Source: Hermatobates lingyangjiaoensis (Eukaryota; Arthropoda; Insecta; Hemiptera; Hermatobatidae). Taken from it: a DNA stretch of 64,000 nt. This document shows, in pieces, positions 52,480 to 64,000 of this stretch (its first letter is position 1; every line of letters begins with the position of its first letter). A program made the translations under genes and the position numbers. Where the stretch lies: contig JAPFBL010000366.1 of NCBI GenBank assembly GCA_026182355.1, forward strand, positions 62,001-126,000. Direction: 5' to 3'. Below the pieces are notes generated by a model. It made no database searches. It saw only the letters and a list, made by a program, of their open reading frames with translations, and had not been told where the DNA came from.

Positions 52480-53870
52480 TAAAATATAAAACATACCTTT
52501 GTTACAAAAGATTATTTTATGTGTAAACATAAAGCCTTTACACCTTTAGTACTTTAGAAAGAGCAAAACTGTTGCTCATTTGTGATTCGACACTCATTAT
52601 CAGACATTACAGAGTCACCCAACCAAATGACAACAACTCTCAATTTTTGTTCGTTTTTGTAAACAGTTGCAGAATTTTATAACCTCTTTAGCACTATGGA
52701 TCAGCTTTGATTAGTAAATATACTTTTCACTGACTCATTCAGTGTGGGACCCTAATAGCACAAAGTATCACCCATCCAAGTACCAACAACTCGCTTATCT
52801 TTTATGAACAGAAGCAGGCGTTTATAACTTTCTTTGCACCATGAAGCAGTTTTGATTTTTAAAAATATTTTCTGCTCACAGGCTTTCAAATTTTGATGAA
52901 TAGGTACAGCAAAATAACTTGAAAATACTAATAACAATAGGAAACTCCACTCAACGGTTTAGTATGGCATTATGCGGCAAAAGTTTCCACTCTGCGTTGG
53001 AATATCATTCCAAGTCTTAGGTATACAAAAGATTTTTACTTTACTGAAAAAAAAACTTACACTTACATCATGCTAAATAGACAAAGCACACTGTTAGTGA
53101 AATCAACGCATACAATACTGAATCATTAATTGGAGTACAAAAATCTTCAGTTCGTGTCTATTATCAGCCTTACAGGATAAGGATTTTGTTCTCCGATTTC
53201 ATATGTTAGATAAAATTTAAATCTCTTATAATTCTGCCAATGATTTTAGCATTTAAAACATGCTACGTAAAAGAAATGGTGATGTTTAAGTAACGTTATG
53301 AAGTAAATAAGACAATCCCTTGTTTTAGAAGGGATCAATCAGGATAATGGTTTTAGAAAATGGAACTTCGTGGAGGTTACAGTAAAGTGTAGGTGGTTGA
53401 TGCCTGAGGAGGTCAGCAAAACTGGTTGGCTGGGGTCAATCGCCACTAGAAATACTGTTATACCTGTCTGCGCCATCTCACGCCTACAAACTCACCCACC
53501 TTTCTGCTTCACCTACATCTTGTAATTACAGAGGGGAAATACCATATATTGTGGGATACAAGGAAATTATAGAAGAATATACACCACAAAAACCAATCTA
53601 TGTATATTCAATTCATAATGTATGTTTGTGTCTTTACAATGATAATTAAAGCTAGAAAGGTTGGGAAATCAACATATAAACTGAACGATTATTCATATAT
53701 ATAAAATATTCCAACAAAGACAATGGAACTAGTTCTGAATCTCGTGAAAAAATCATGTTGATTAAAATAAAAACATTTTTATGAGACATTAAGCCCATAT
53801 ATCAAATATGTGTGTTTGTACATCTATACGATGAAACCCGAAAAGAACGAAATAGAGTAAAACTTTCGAA
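52480..53870. other. No gene recognised over about 1.4 kb
   Basis: Two similar patches (52560-52640 and 52715-52800 share words such as CAACAACTC and CACC.A.C) hint at a decayed repeat. A patch at 53340-53540 is less A+T-rich but unassigned. Confidence 0.4.
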
Positions 53871-53879
53871 CTTTGTAAA

Positions 53880-54045
53880 TACTGTCTGGAGTAGCCTGGT
53901 GGTAGCGTGCTCGATGTGAAAGATAGTAAGATCTCTTCAAGTCGTCCCTTAATTGGGATATAAATCAATTTAGGACTCCTGAAGTAGAACAATTGTTGCT
54001 CACTTATGGCTAAAATGGCTACGATTAATGAAATGAGCACCATCT
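53880..54045 (+). mobile_element. tRNA-derived SINE, old copy
   Basis: The head is tRNA-like (TAGCCTGGTGGTAGCGTGCTC, TTCAAGTCGTCC in B-box position) followed by a body with TTTAGGACTCCTGAAGTAG and ATGAGCACCAT. Degenerate, so not a working tRNA. Confidence 0.5.
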
Positions 54046-54266
54046 TTTGTAGAGCATTAATGAAGCTAAAACACCTTAAGTGTGGCTAAATTGACTACAC
54101 TAATAAATTAATAACAGGAGAGTTGAATGAAGAATGTAGGAGACAGAATGAAGAACTAACCTTCTTAAGTGCCTTAACTCAAAAGTAAGAAAGGTAGCAA
54201 ATAAGATGCATATATAGGATGCATATTTTTAATACCCCTGACGTTTGTATGATACGAAAAATAGGA

Positions 54267-54396
54267 TAAACCGTCTTACCACGTATACTGTTGCAGCAGC
54301 TATTCAACAGCTTTCGGGAATCACCTTTCTAAGGTGGGGTGACGCCTGAAACCAGTCGGGTAGCGCCAGCAGTAGTATACGAGGTAAGACGGTTTA
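54267..54396. mobile_element. Family G foldback
   Basis: Outer inverted arms 54267-54297 and 54366-54396 (TAAACCGTCTTACCACGTAT and complement). The centre has GTGACGCCTGAAACCAGTC, a degraded version of the ribozyme-like core at 5734-5763. Confidence 0.65.
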
Positions 54397-54399
54397 GTC

Positions 54400-55790
54400 T
54401 ATGAGTCAAGCTTTTAAGCACCTAGAACAACACCGACGATGAAAAACCTTTTAAGTGCTCACAATGATAAAATCTCAGTCAACTAAAATTAAGCAAGGTA
54501 TCGGATTACAAATCTTGTAATGTTGTTTGCTCACTCCTAAGTTAAGTGGGTGAGAAATTAACACAAAGTAAATTAACATATCTTAATGAGCCACGCCTTC
54601 CAATTCCAGAACTGCACTGACAGTGAAAGTTCTATAGTTTTGGGTGATACGTTCCCTATGTTCTATTAAAATTGAGAAAGATATAATATCTACCGATGTA
54701 GAAGCTCATCTGCGACTAAATTGTGGCAATTAACAACCCAACATACTTTCCACGTCTAGGACAGCAATGCAGGTGGAAGTAATATTCATTTCACGTTGTC
54801 ATTAGGACCATCTATGGTTCTAAATGTTTGATAGTTAAAAAAAGGAAACTTAGATCATTTTACAATTTACCTTCAAAAAAACAAGAGCATTTTGTTTAAT
54901 AATTTTAATGAATCCACCTCTGGCTTGTAAGTCCTGAAAGTGTAAAGGTATTGTGCAGACAAACATTGCCCTCACTATAAGCAGTAATAGCTAGGAATGG
55001 ATTGGTGCTGGAATAACGGCAGACAAGAAGAGAAACTACATCCTGACAACACGTACAAGAGCTTGGTTACCTCGGATCACTGCACATGTCGAGGTCCAGT
55101 GGCTGCCAACAGGAGTGCCAGACCGGTGATTCTGTTAAAAACATTCTATTCATTGATCACTGTGACTTAATCATTAACTTAATGAATTTTAATCCACCAA
55201 CTAACTGAATGCCTTCATTTACAACACCATCTTTTTTCTCATTTACATTATTTTTAGATCTCCTTGCTAATAATGGGCAATCATTTGAATGAGCAATGAT
55301 TACAACCACATAGCATTTATATAACAGCATTCTCAGTTATGCCAGTTTGCAATTGCATTTAAAATAAAATCAGAGAATTTGTTCAAAATGCATTGATGGG
55401 AAACATAATTAGAAATATACGCAAAACAATCTTCAATCTTGTACATTTGTCAGAAATAAATAAGGCACTGAAAAAAAAAAAGATAGAAACACTACTTCTG
55501 TTGAGGAAACGCCGGCAGAAATATTATTTTCAAATTGTTGAATTTGTTGAATTACTCATAGATTCTCAGTACTATGAATTTGTACTACAATATATAGGAT
55601 ACATATTACATATACAATAGTAATATGGGCCCAGTCAAGAGTGGAAATAATCCTTCTCAGGATGAAACAAAAGAATGTTATCTAAAAAGGGAATAGATAA
55701 ATTTAAGGAGTGACCACAAGTAGATAAATGTTATCTATTCACTACACTCCCTATTATCTTTAGTTTCCCTACATATAGCAAGTAACAATA
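54400..55790. other. No gene recognised over about 1.4 kb
   Basis: A 75-codon plus-strand frame (55393-55620) is Lys/Ile/Tyr-rich without recognisable motif. Confidence 0.45.
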
Positions 55791-55799
55791 GATACATGG

Positions 55800-55945
55800 G
55801 CATATGCTTGGGGTGTAGCCCAAAACTAGAGTCGCCCATAGCCGTGTTCATCTCTGGACTGTTAGATCTGGGTTTAAGCTTACTCACTCAGGCCCTAGAT
55901 TTCTTTCACGTGCAGAACAAGTACCTGAAGCTCCAACCATCTTTT
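55800..55945 (+). mobile_element. tRNA-derived SINE fragment
   Basis: CTCTGGACTGTTAGATCTGGGTTTAA matches the head region CTCTGGACTGGTAGTCCGG...GTTCGA at 17325, followed by TTTCACGTGCAGAACAAGTACCTG from the body. Confidence 0.5.
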
Positions 55946-56264
55946 TTGTTTCATCCTACCCTATAATTACAGAGTTTGTGATTTTCTACCATGAAAATAA
56001 TAAAGATATATAATTTCTCCTTGACTTTCTCTTTAGGAAGCCATTGTTCGTGATCAGAACGCATTGTATTTGCCCAGAGAGCGGCGAAACACATGCAGTC
56101 AGGCACTTCTTTCAGTCATTTATGTAAGTTATTTTTTCGGGTGAAAAATATTTTCTCCTGTAGCTATCATTAAAAACATAGGTCAGGGTAAGGTTTCAGT
56201 GGTCGATCAAGGAATGAGATAGCAAAAAGATTGGCCCTTTATCATACCAGAAAATAAGCATTCG

Positions 56265-56420
56265 ATATTAGGAGTGCTAAATTTCGCCAAACTCTGGCGT
56301 ATTTAGAGTCAGAATCCTTAGTGAGTATTCGACATCAAACAGGCTCCACCGGCGGCCTAAAGTCCTCTCCAAGTGACGACATATTCAAGATTTTTTTTCA
56401 CTTCATGTACTAAACATCTT
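56265..56420 (-). mobile_element. tRNA-derived SINE, body, old copy
   Basis: AGGAGTGCTAAATTTCG, GTATTTAGAGTCAGAATCC, GAGTATTCGACATCAAACAG, and GACGACATATTCAAGATT follow the minus-strand SINE body order. Confidence 0.55.
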
Positions 56421-56421
56421 T

Positions 56422-56501
56422 GTACTAAACGTGTTGTTTTTCCATAAAACTTGTTTAAGAACCCCATTATATATAAATAACGCGCAGTAACTCATAAGTA
56501 T
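56422..56501 (+). repeat. 80-bp direct repeat, copy 1
   Basis: GTACTAAACGTGTTG...CGCGCAGTAACTCATAAGTA, repeated at 57131-57209 with about one difference. Copy 1 starts exactly at the end of the SINE fragment. Confidence 0.88.
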
Positions 56502-57130
56502 GGCATCTAAGCAAGTTCAAAACCATTGTATATGAATGATTTTACATTTATATTTGAAGAACAATGTATTGGTTATATATAATAGAAACAGAACGCATTA
56601 TTAAAGAAGGTTTAAGAAAACGTGTTTCGAATCCAATAATATCTTTCTCAAATCATACCTTCTCTTTCAGCAAGTGTGACCTATGGAATATGACTTGGAG
56701 AACAGTTCGAAAGAACTTATTCCTTAACTTCACCAGTGCTCCGAACCAGGCTTACAAACCACTCATGATCGATGGCATAACATCATCTTCGACGGGTTTT
56801 CAAGATAAAACATATAAGTAACATTTATTTGTTAACATCAACTAACAATGCATTGTTAATGCCTAATTAAATAAATTGTGAATTATTGGGAAATATTTTG
56901 CACATGTATTTATGCAACGTTAAACTTTAAAGTTGGTGTAAACCCATTAGTCCAGTATATTGAATACTGGTAACTGTCCATATATTGACAATTAAAAAAA
57001 AAATTAGATTCGATTAAAAAAAGTTTAATGAAGAATCAAGGCGTTATCGAAAATTTGAAATCCTCATGAGATTACTCTCCTCGGCAAGAAGACATCATAA
57101 GCAAATGTAGTCAGAGAATGAGCACTAAGT
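56502..57130. other. Spacer between 80-bp direct repeats
   Basis: An 85-codon frame (56564-56821) has no known motif; otherwise A+T-rich. Confidence 0.4.
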
Positions 57131-57209
57131 GTACTAAACGTGTTGTTTTTCCATAAAACTTGTTTAAGAACCCCATTATATATAAAAAACGCGCAGTAAC
57201 TCATAAGTA
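57131..57209 (+). repeat. 80-bp direct repeat, copy 2
   Basis: Partner of 56422-56501, 709 bp downstream in the same orientation. Confidence 0.88.
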
Positions 57210-58025
57210 CTGGGTTATGATTAATTATTATTTACTTTATTGTATTTTAACCAACTCACTAACTAACCAAGAAATACAAATTGTTCAGAGTATTTTTTTG
57301 TATTTTTTTTTACAAATTAAGGCTTCCGACATATATGATTAATCGTGTCACTAATTCATTTACTAAAGCATATGCATCCATTATAGAAAATGATATTTCA
57401 CAGTTAATGTAGACCTGGAAGGAGAACAACGATTGAAATAGGAAGAAACAAATCCAGAATTACAGAAGTATTGAGTCGTTTGATATTGGTGAATTTATTA
57501 TTTTGCGTAATTTCATTACTGTTCTAGCGATGCTCAGCAGTTTTTCCTCGCAACATCCAAAGAGCTTGGTCAGCATAATATACGCATGATTTGAGGTCAT
57601 CAATCTGATGGTTCATGACGCAGGTAATTGAGTGAAACGCATTAGAATTTCTCAGGTATACCAAATCCAATCAGATTTCACAATATCAAGACAACGTTAA
57701 GACTGTAAAACAGTTGCGTCCTTTTGACTGTCACTGAAGGTCGAGAACTAGTATTACCAGGACCGTGGGGGCGATATCAATCCATTAGGCCAGCATTGCA
57801 CCATACCCACCACATTAGCAGTTGAGTAATAAAGACTTATGCAGCCAGTCTGGGTGTGGTGCTCTACGCATGTTATTAATGGGATCTTTGTACCAACTGC
57901 TTGGTCAGTGTCACTATATTGAAAAAGTTACACTGGGAATACCACAACCTAGATACCAGTTATCCCATTTCAAGTCTAATGGAGCATCAAACACGTACGT
58001 GTTTAATAGTAGGTATCTACTATTC
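57210..58025. other. No gene recognised
   Basis: The patch at 57740-57980 is less A+T-rich and unassigned. Confidence 0.4.
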
Positions 58026-58027
58026 AC

Positions 58028-58340
58028 TCTCTGATAAACTCACATACTAGTATATGCAAACTTGATATGCACTTTCTCATCTTCAGATTAACTCATGGAC
58101 TGGTTTATGTCGTACTTCATTTACTGATTCACCCTTAGATAATCTCAGATATTTGTACCTGCAAGACTTGAGAATATAAACTGTTTGATCTCAGATAAAC
58201 TCACATACTCCTATATACCAAACTTTAGAATATCTACTGTTTCACCCTCAGATAAACTCAAATACCGGTATATACCAGACTAAGGAATATCTACTGTTTC
58301 ACCCTCGGATAAACTCACGTATTAGTATAACCCAGAACTT
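58028..58340. repeat. Minisatellite, about six 51-58-bp units
   Basis: Units marked by AGATAAACTCA variants at 58031, 58084, 58135, 58191, 58249 and 58305, with ATATCTACTGTTTCACCCTC in the later ones. The last two or three units are most alike. Confidence 0.75.
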
Positions 58341-58344
58341 AATA

Positions 58345-59915
58345 AGTTCTCATTTACCTAAACCTCAAAGAAGGCTTTTAATAACAAGAAAAATAAAACC
58401 ACAAAGCAAAATACTCTAGTTAAAAATTTATTTAACATTCTATCTAAATACAACTGGTTTTTCCATTAATGAAAAGGTTACATTTCGAAGATACCTTGAT
58501 GAGGAACTTATTATCATTACCTACAGTCAAATTGACAAACCATTGCTATTATTATTTACAGCCTCTATTTTTACATGCTTTTTGTTTTATTGAATCATAT
58601 CATATGGAAGAGTGATTGATTTAAGAAATAAAAATATTACAGAATCTAATATATGGTACCAAAGAACACTAACTTCATAAATAGTATTAGCAATGAGTGA
58701 TTTCGTTAAATATTCATAAGAATTGATACTCTTCTAAGTATGTTGCAATTATTATAAATTAGATTGCTATAAACAGTAGAAGAGCAATAACTGTGTACTG
58801 GATCAGAGTAGTGTACCGGGAAAAAATATTGTACCAGAAATTTCAAAATGAAATACAAAGTAGGCATGCTAATGTTTTAGTAATGTACTATTATACAGCA
58901 AAACAACCACTTTGTTAAAAACAAACTATTAATCATTAAGAAATAGCTAATAGTACCAGAATAAATAAGGATAAGTCTTAGTTTTAATTCCTTCGAGCTT
59001 AATGCAAATTCTAGGTTATAGATATTCAAAAATATCACTTCATAAACATAATTTTACATTATCTAGTATAGATTTAGGATAAAGAACTTTTACATTGATT
59101 ATTGTAAATGTAAGCAAATTTTCATGTAATCTTTATATATTTCGGGGAACATTTTATTTTACGGGGAATGGGCACATGGGGGGGGGGGAGAGAGAAGTTT
59201 AAGAACGTCAAGTTTATGAAATGAAATAAAAAAAAAAAGATGAAAACCCTGTAATTTTATTTGCGTTAATTAAAAGAAACATAATGAATGAAAAAAAATA
59301 ATAAAAAGGGAGCTGATATAAAAAGAAGAGATACAAATGTCAAAATGTAAAAAGTAAATCTGTGATAAGACACAATATACAGTGAGAAACATTACACGAG
59401 AGGACACCTTGACAATACAAAATCTAATGTGACATCATTTTCATTTAACTTATTATTACTCAGTAGGTATATTAACAGAAATTAAATTAAATTACAACTA
59501 AGATATTCTTGTCTGTAACCTTGATACACATTAATTGAAATAATATTAATTATAGTAAGAACATTTATAAATTTCGTTGATATCAGTGTAAAGTACAGGA
59601 ACAAAGCTATCCATATTTGACACTAAGAGCACTTCTAGAAAGACGTTTATTTCAGCGCTTTCCTTGGTTATTATTTACCAAAGAACTCGATTTCTGTCTA
59701 TGAGTTAAATCAATTTTGGAACCCGTTTTAACTAAATTATACTGCCTTTTGACTAGCATTAGGATTAATTTAAACCGAGACGGACAAGTTAATTTACCCC
59801 TATTTCAGAAGTTTTGTCATATTTCGAATCTGCAGGAAAATTTATCTGCGGATCACATCCTACGAAAATGAATATCACAGTTAGAACAACAAAATTTTTT
59901 TTCATGTTCATAGTT
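58345..59915. other. A+T-rich, no gene recognised over about 1.6 kb
   Basis: A G9 run followed by GAGAGAG at 59180-59195 is the only notable simple sequence. Confidence 0.5.
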
Positions 59916-59924
59916 AAGAGTTAG

Positions 59925-60180
59925 GATGCAGACGCCGTCCCACGAGAGAGCACACAAACCTTATATGATGCATAAAATGAACATTCCACATTGGGTGTCC
60001 TAAATATTGATGAACTCAAGTGCATTCAGGGCAGAGATCTTTAACGAGCTGGTCGTCTCCGAAGAACTAAAGGCTCAGATTTATTTGCACCTTTAATAGG
60101 AAATAAAATGAGTCCTAGAGTGGCTATGGAACCCCGAATCTACCAGTCTAGATTCCAGGATGCAAGCCATTAAATCCCCC
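59925..60180 (-). mobile_element. tRNA-derived SINE, older tandem neighbour
   Basis: ACATTGGGTGTCCTAAAT, CTCAAGTGCATTCAGGGCAGAG and a degenerate head near 60135-60175 (GAATCTACCAGTCTAGATTCC) follow the SINE order on the minus strand. Confidence 0.6.
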
Positions 60181-60259
60181 CTCCCCTCCTGTAAGTAAGC
60201 AATTAACATTTTTTTTTATTGTTTAAAAATCAATCCCCTAGCGGGTGATAGCGTCAACC

Positions 60260-60522
60260 GTTTTCCAGCTTTTTCTTTGAACGGTGACTCTACAGATTCT
60301 ACATTGGGAGTCCTAATTTTTGTCTAACGCAAGTGCATTTCGAATAGGTACCTTTACTGGGTACCTGACATCGTACAGGCTGACGGTTGAACGTTATCTA
60401 CGAGGGACGACGTACTCAGATTAATTCACCTTCCACGTGAATAAATCGAGGGCCAGGTAGGGATCGAACCCCGGACTACCAACTGAGAGGCGAATTGGTA
60501 AGACTGGGCTAACCTGGCCCCG
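60260..60522 (-). mobile_element. tRNA-derived SINE, nearly complete
   Basis: On the minus strand the head (60522-60450) reads GGGCCAGGTTAGCCCAG, then a box B-like GGGTTCGATCC complement. The body carries GACATCGTACAGG and ACATTGGGAGTCC in complement. Same family as 17292-17722; flanking duplication not identified. Confidence 0.75.
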
Positions 60523-60524
60523 GC

Positions 60525-62435
60525 ATCTTTTAATAAGATTTTCTGTCTCTTTTTGTAAAATTATCATTACGTTTAGTATTTGAAAGTTTTAATAAGTTGT
60601 AATTAATATTTACTCAAAAATTAAATTCGGTAAATATAATTTACATACGGTATAATACATTCGGTTTTGAGGTATAATGCTCCCTCTGCACACATATACA
60701 CTTATTTGTCTTAGAGGAACCCATAACGTATATTGATTTCCGTTGAAAAACTGAAGCATAGTTGGCATATAAGAGAAAAAAGGAATATGAAGATCCAGTG
60801 AGAAATATGATAGCAGAATTCGACGTGATACAACTAGGATTAGTTTCAATCATTCCAGTAGAATAAAAGAAGCTAAGATAAACTCTGGCATCAGATATCT
60901 GAATCTGACACCATCATTCCTTATGGACATATTAAACACTAGAGAGAAGTACACAGCCTAATTAACACTTCTTAAGACACCTCGTTAACGAAGTAATTAC
61001 GTGAAAAAATAATTGTCGATTATGGTGGGTAAAGGAAAAAAAATAAGGGACACACAAGAAGTCAGTCAAGCTTAAGTACACAGCAATGAAAGTGAAAGAA
61101 GTTATGATAATCGTGTCAGATTGAGGATACTTGCCAATCCACTTTGCATAACCCAATTGCACCTTCTTCTACTCCATGATTACAACTTCAAGTTTGATAT
61201 TGAAACAGGAGTAGCCAAATGTTTTAACCCGCTGACCCCATTCATAGAACACTTACTTTCAACCGTTTTCCAGATAAGTTTAATAAAAACATAGTTATTT
61301 CATTCCTGAAGTTGAACAAAGTAACAACTAATATTGTTAATATATCTAATACACATTTTCATACATAAAATATATAAATATATAAGATCAATCATAAACT
61401 TGAGAAACAAACATTAAAGACAAACATATGGAGCCTGAAATCTTCGGTTACATAATCAGAAAGAGGGATTTGGAAAATAATTTTCCGATACAAAATTATT
61501 TCTCAATTTTAGAACTTGCATTTTAAGACTTATTATCAATAAGGACTTGTTTAAGAAAAGTTTAAGTTACTCTGAAAGCTTCTGAGGAAGCTCACATTTG
61601 GCTCCTCGGAGCACGCTCCAAGGTTCATTCAACCTGACTTGAATTTAAACCATTAGTTTATTAATTTATTTATTTTTGTTTATTTTTATTTATTTATTTT
61701 CGTAACTTAATATTTTTTATTTTTGCTTTTTTATTTATTATTATTTTATCATCTTTCATTTTTTTTTACAATGATTAGAAGATTAGACGCAGATCATTCC
61801 TTTCAAAGTTAGTCACTGATAATATTTCTGCTTAAAATTGTTAGATGGATATCCATTTTTTTCCCTCCCTAGAGCCAACTTCTATAGCAATATAAATAAC
61901 ACATGTTAGCTCGAAGGAAGTACCATCAGGCATAGTTAAGACTTCGATTGGAGACACCATGTGGCATAACCAACCATAAGTATAGTATTAGCAAGCCACG
62001 GCAATGTGACTCACCCGTACTTAATGTGTGTGCCAAATCAGAAAATAGCCACATCTAGCCTCATGAAAAAACCACACACGGCGAAAAGTCTTAAATTCAT
62101 ATAACGGTTCCGGTAATGGTAGGGGGGAAATATTTTTTCAACGTAAACATCATTAAGAAAGCTTTCTAGACGGCATTCAAGGAAATCAACATTACTTTAT
62201 ACAGGACACAATATTATTTTCAAGGTGAATGCTTTGAATAATAAACATCGTTTAACTTAAAAATAGTAAGAAAAATATCTGACTGGATTAGAAATGAAAG
62301 ACTACAAAGTACTTTAAAAAAAAAAATGGAAAAACAAATTAAACTGGTCCACTATTTACAATACAAAAAATACTACGCATTTTTCGTATAAAAACATTAA
62401 ATTTCCTTATTCTCAAAAAATTAATTATTTTTTAA
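60525..62435. other. No gene recognised over about 1.9 kb
   Basis: T-rich simple sequence (TTTA)n-like at 61655-61770. Short frames only. Confidence 0.45.
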
Positions 62436-62439
62436 GATT

Positions 62440-62512
62440 TTACAGGCATAAAATTTTTAGAAACTTGTTTGCAAGAAGGATTGCTACCAACCTTCACTAA
62501 TATATATATACA
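62440..62512 (+). mobile_element. Solo PLE N-terminal-type motif and tail
   Basis: From about 62445 one frame reads GIKFLETCLQEGLLPTFTNI and enters (TA)n at 62500. This is the best-conserved copy of the motif, but no inverted partner is seen within 500 bp. Confidence 0.6.
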
Positions 62513-62539
62513 CTATATGTATATAAGAATAACATACAT

Positions 62540-63260
62540 CCGCAAAAGAAAACGACCAATATGTAATACATCTGTATGGATTAAAACCAGCACACCAATA
62601 TATACCATATGGCTAATATGCAGACAAAATGTGGATGTTTTAAAACTTAATGAAATGTATAATATAAATTTGTATGGACCAAAAACAAAAGACTTTTATT
62701 GTCTATAAAACAGAGAATACATACTCCAAAAACCAATATGTAGATATCTGTATGAATCGAATTCACAAGTAAACGATATCGTATGTTTGCATTTAAAATC
62801 TGGGCCCTATAACTGAACAGATTATCAACGTGTAGACGTCTATATGAATGAAATCCTACGAATCGGATGGACTACACGATTGTTTACAATCAATAGACCA
62901 AAAACTAAATACCTTATCATCTTGTAGATAACGTCTATGTGAATGAAAACCTATGAACCGTTTAGACAACATATGCTTACAATCGAAATCATTAGACCAA
63001 AAACTAAATACCTTATCATCTTGTAGATAACGTCTATGTGAATCAAATGCTACGAACCGGATGGAGGAGGGCTTGTTTGCAATTAAAATCAATAGACCAA
63101 TAACTAAACATCTAATAATCAAGTAGATGACGTCTATGTATATGAAAAACTATGCCCGTGTAGATGACACATGTAGACAACGTCCATGTGAATCAAAACC
63201 TATGAACCGGATGGACTATGCGATCTGTTTACAATTAAAATCAATGTACGAATAACTAAA
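62540..63260. repeat. Minisatellite, period about 95-100 bp
   Basis: GTAGA...CGTCTATGTGAAT-type units near 62739, 62830, 62923, 63022, 63121 and 63172 share ACCTATGAACCGGATGGA and CAATAGACCAAAAACTAAA. The 62923 and 63022 units are nearly identical; the 63121 to 63172 spacing is about half a unit. Confidence 0.8.
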
Positions 63261-63264
63261 TCCT

Positions 63265-63780
63265 ACTTGTTTGCACTATCAATCAATCAATCTCTAGAGA
63301 CCTGAAAACAGTAGAACCAGTGGACCACTGTACTAAGACCTTTACTGGTCAGTCAGATGGTTATAATTACTATAGGTCTATATGACATCTGTAACTTCAC
63401 ATGAGAAAGTACTGGTTAGTTATACACAACTTGTGTAAAACATCTATCTAATGAAAAAGGGAATGGCCGATAGAAACATGATCTACTGAGCAGAGGGTTG
63501 AACTCAAACCCCAACAGTTTGACGGTGAATCAGTGAGCCTCCCCCTTAATCAACCCCTTTGTGTCAACTTCCTCCCATCCAAACCCCTTCTTATTAAAGC
63601 AAAATCAAATCGCACTCATTCTAGCTAATCAAAACAAGTACAGTCAATCAATATAAAAACAAATATTTACTTCTGTCAATATATTCATGAAATATCCATT
63701 AAATATTATTGACCAAAAATAAAATCAAAAGTAACGAGATTAAGAAAAATCACTTATCTGTTAATTCAGACAAGATCTCA
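63265..63780. other. No feature recognised
   Basis: A short less A+T-rich patch at 63480-63595 (CTCCCCCTTAATCAACCCC) is unassigned. Confidence 0.45.
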
Positions 63781-63786
63781 GTATGA

Positions 63787-63866
63787 ATTTATATATATAT
63801 ATATATATAAACTAGAATTTAAAAAGAACACATAGAAAGGAAATCACTGAACTCACTACTATGTTT
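63787..63866 (-). mobile_element. PLE terminal repeat-like segment, family D fragment
   Basis: (TA)n then AAACTAGAATT, AAGAACACATAGAAAGG, and TCACTGAACTCACTACTATG, identical in order to 37486-37560. It is cut off where the ribozyme-like core should start and joined to the palindrome at 63867. Confidence 0.65.
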
Positions 63867-64000
63867 ACAGTAAGAAAAAGTAAAAAGCTATCCGCAAAGA
63901 GGGTTGACAGCTAGCGGATAGTTTTTTACTTTTTCTTACTGTACTCCTTTGTTTCCCCAAACATCCCTTTCTGGACATTAGTCCTTTCCTGTGCTTTCAC
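63867..64000 (+). mobile_element. Palindrome and start of a family A long form, cut by window edge
   Basis: 63867-63894 (CAGTAAGAAAAAGTAAAAAG...) is an inverted copy of 63915-63942. The sequence then continues TGTACTCC, CATCCCTTTCTGGACATTAG, TGCTTTCAC exactly as in 45405-45517. The element therefore extends beyond the window. Confidence 0.7.

Noticed and set aside
58028..58340. CRISPR-like array
   Set aside because: Units are contiguous degenerate minisatellite copies without unique spacers, in a eukaryotic context.
62540..63260. CRISPR-like array
   Set aside because: Repeats of about 95-100 bp are joined end to end; no spacer structure.

Overview
This is a eukaryotic, almost certainly animal, window. 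It is strongly A+T-rich, studded with (TA)n microsatellites, and has no operon-like or spliced gene that I can recognise. I found no host protein-coding gene, rRNA gene or functional tRNA gene. Nearly everything interpretable is transposable-element sequence. The host cannot be named from the sequence; a repeat-rich invertebrate or early-diverging chordate would fit.

The dominant component is a set of Penelope-like element (PLE) relics. Three kinds of evidence support this. (1) Degenerate coding sequence: the end of the PLE ORF with a GIY-YIG-type endonuclease (32673-34289, two head-to-head copies), a short stretch at the start of the RT region (38455-38755, minus strand), and at least seven copies of a short motif resembling the start of the PLE ORF (hydrophobic-x-FN-x-x-C-x-x-E-x-LLP-x-[YF]-T-N-I). 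(2) Six foldback structures in which one arm ends just after the 'FN' codons while the other runs on about 28-40 nt through the LLP codons before meeting (TA)n. (3) Many short sequences with the hammerhead-ribozyme layout CTGANGA / hairpin / GAAA, often followed by a palindromic hexamer or tetramer. Hammerhead motifs in PLE terminal repeats are established knowledge; the detailed pattern here is my reading.

Region by region: 0-7 kb holds a mariner-like MITE, a SINE fragment, palindromic families A and B, foldback pair 1 and ribozyme-like ends. 7-14 kb holds direct repeats, then a dense cluster of PLE ends and foldback pairs 2 and 4 joined by (TA)n. 14-28 kb is sparser: a minisatellite, an intact SINE with target duplication, two family A palindromes, a Helitron-like element, a MITE and PLE ends. 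28-35 kb has three hAT-type non-autonomous elements, a LINE-like fragment and the head-to-head PLE copies. 37-39 kb is another PLE-end cluster plus the RT relic. 39.5-43 kb is mostly GA-rich minisatellite, which produces long spurious pyrimidine-side ORFs. 44-51 kb has a 3 x 138-bp tandem PLE segment, an 80-bp perfect palindrome, two hAT elements with transposase relics (one with a perfect 8-bp target duplication) and another PLE foldback. 51-64 kb is mainly old SINEs, two minisatellites and, at the right edge, the beginning of a family A long form that runs off the window.
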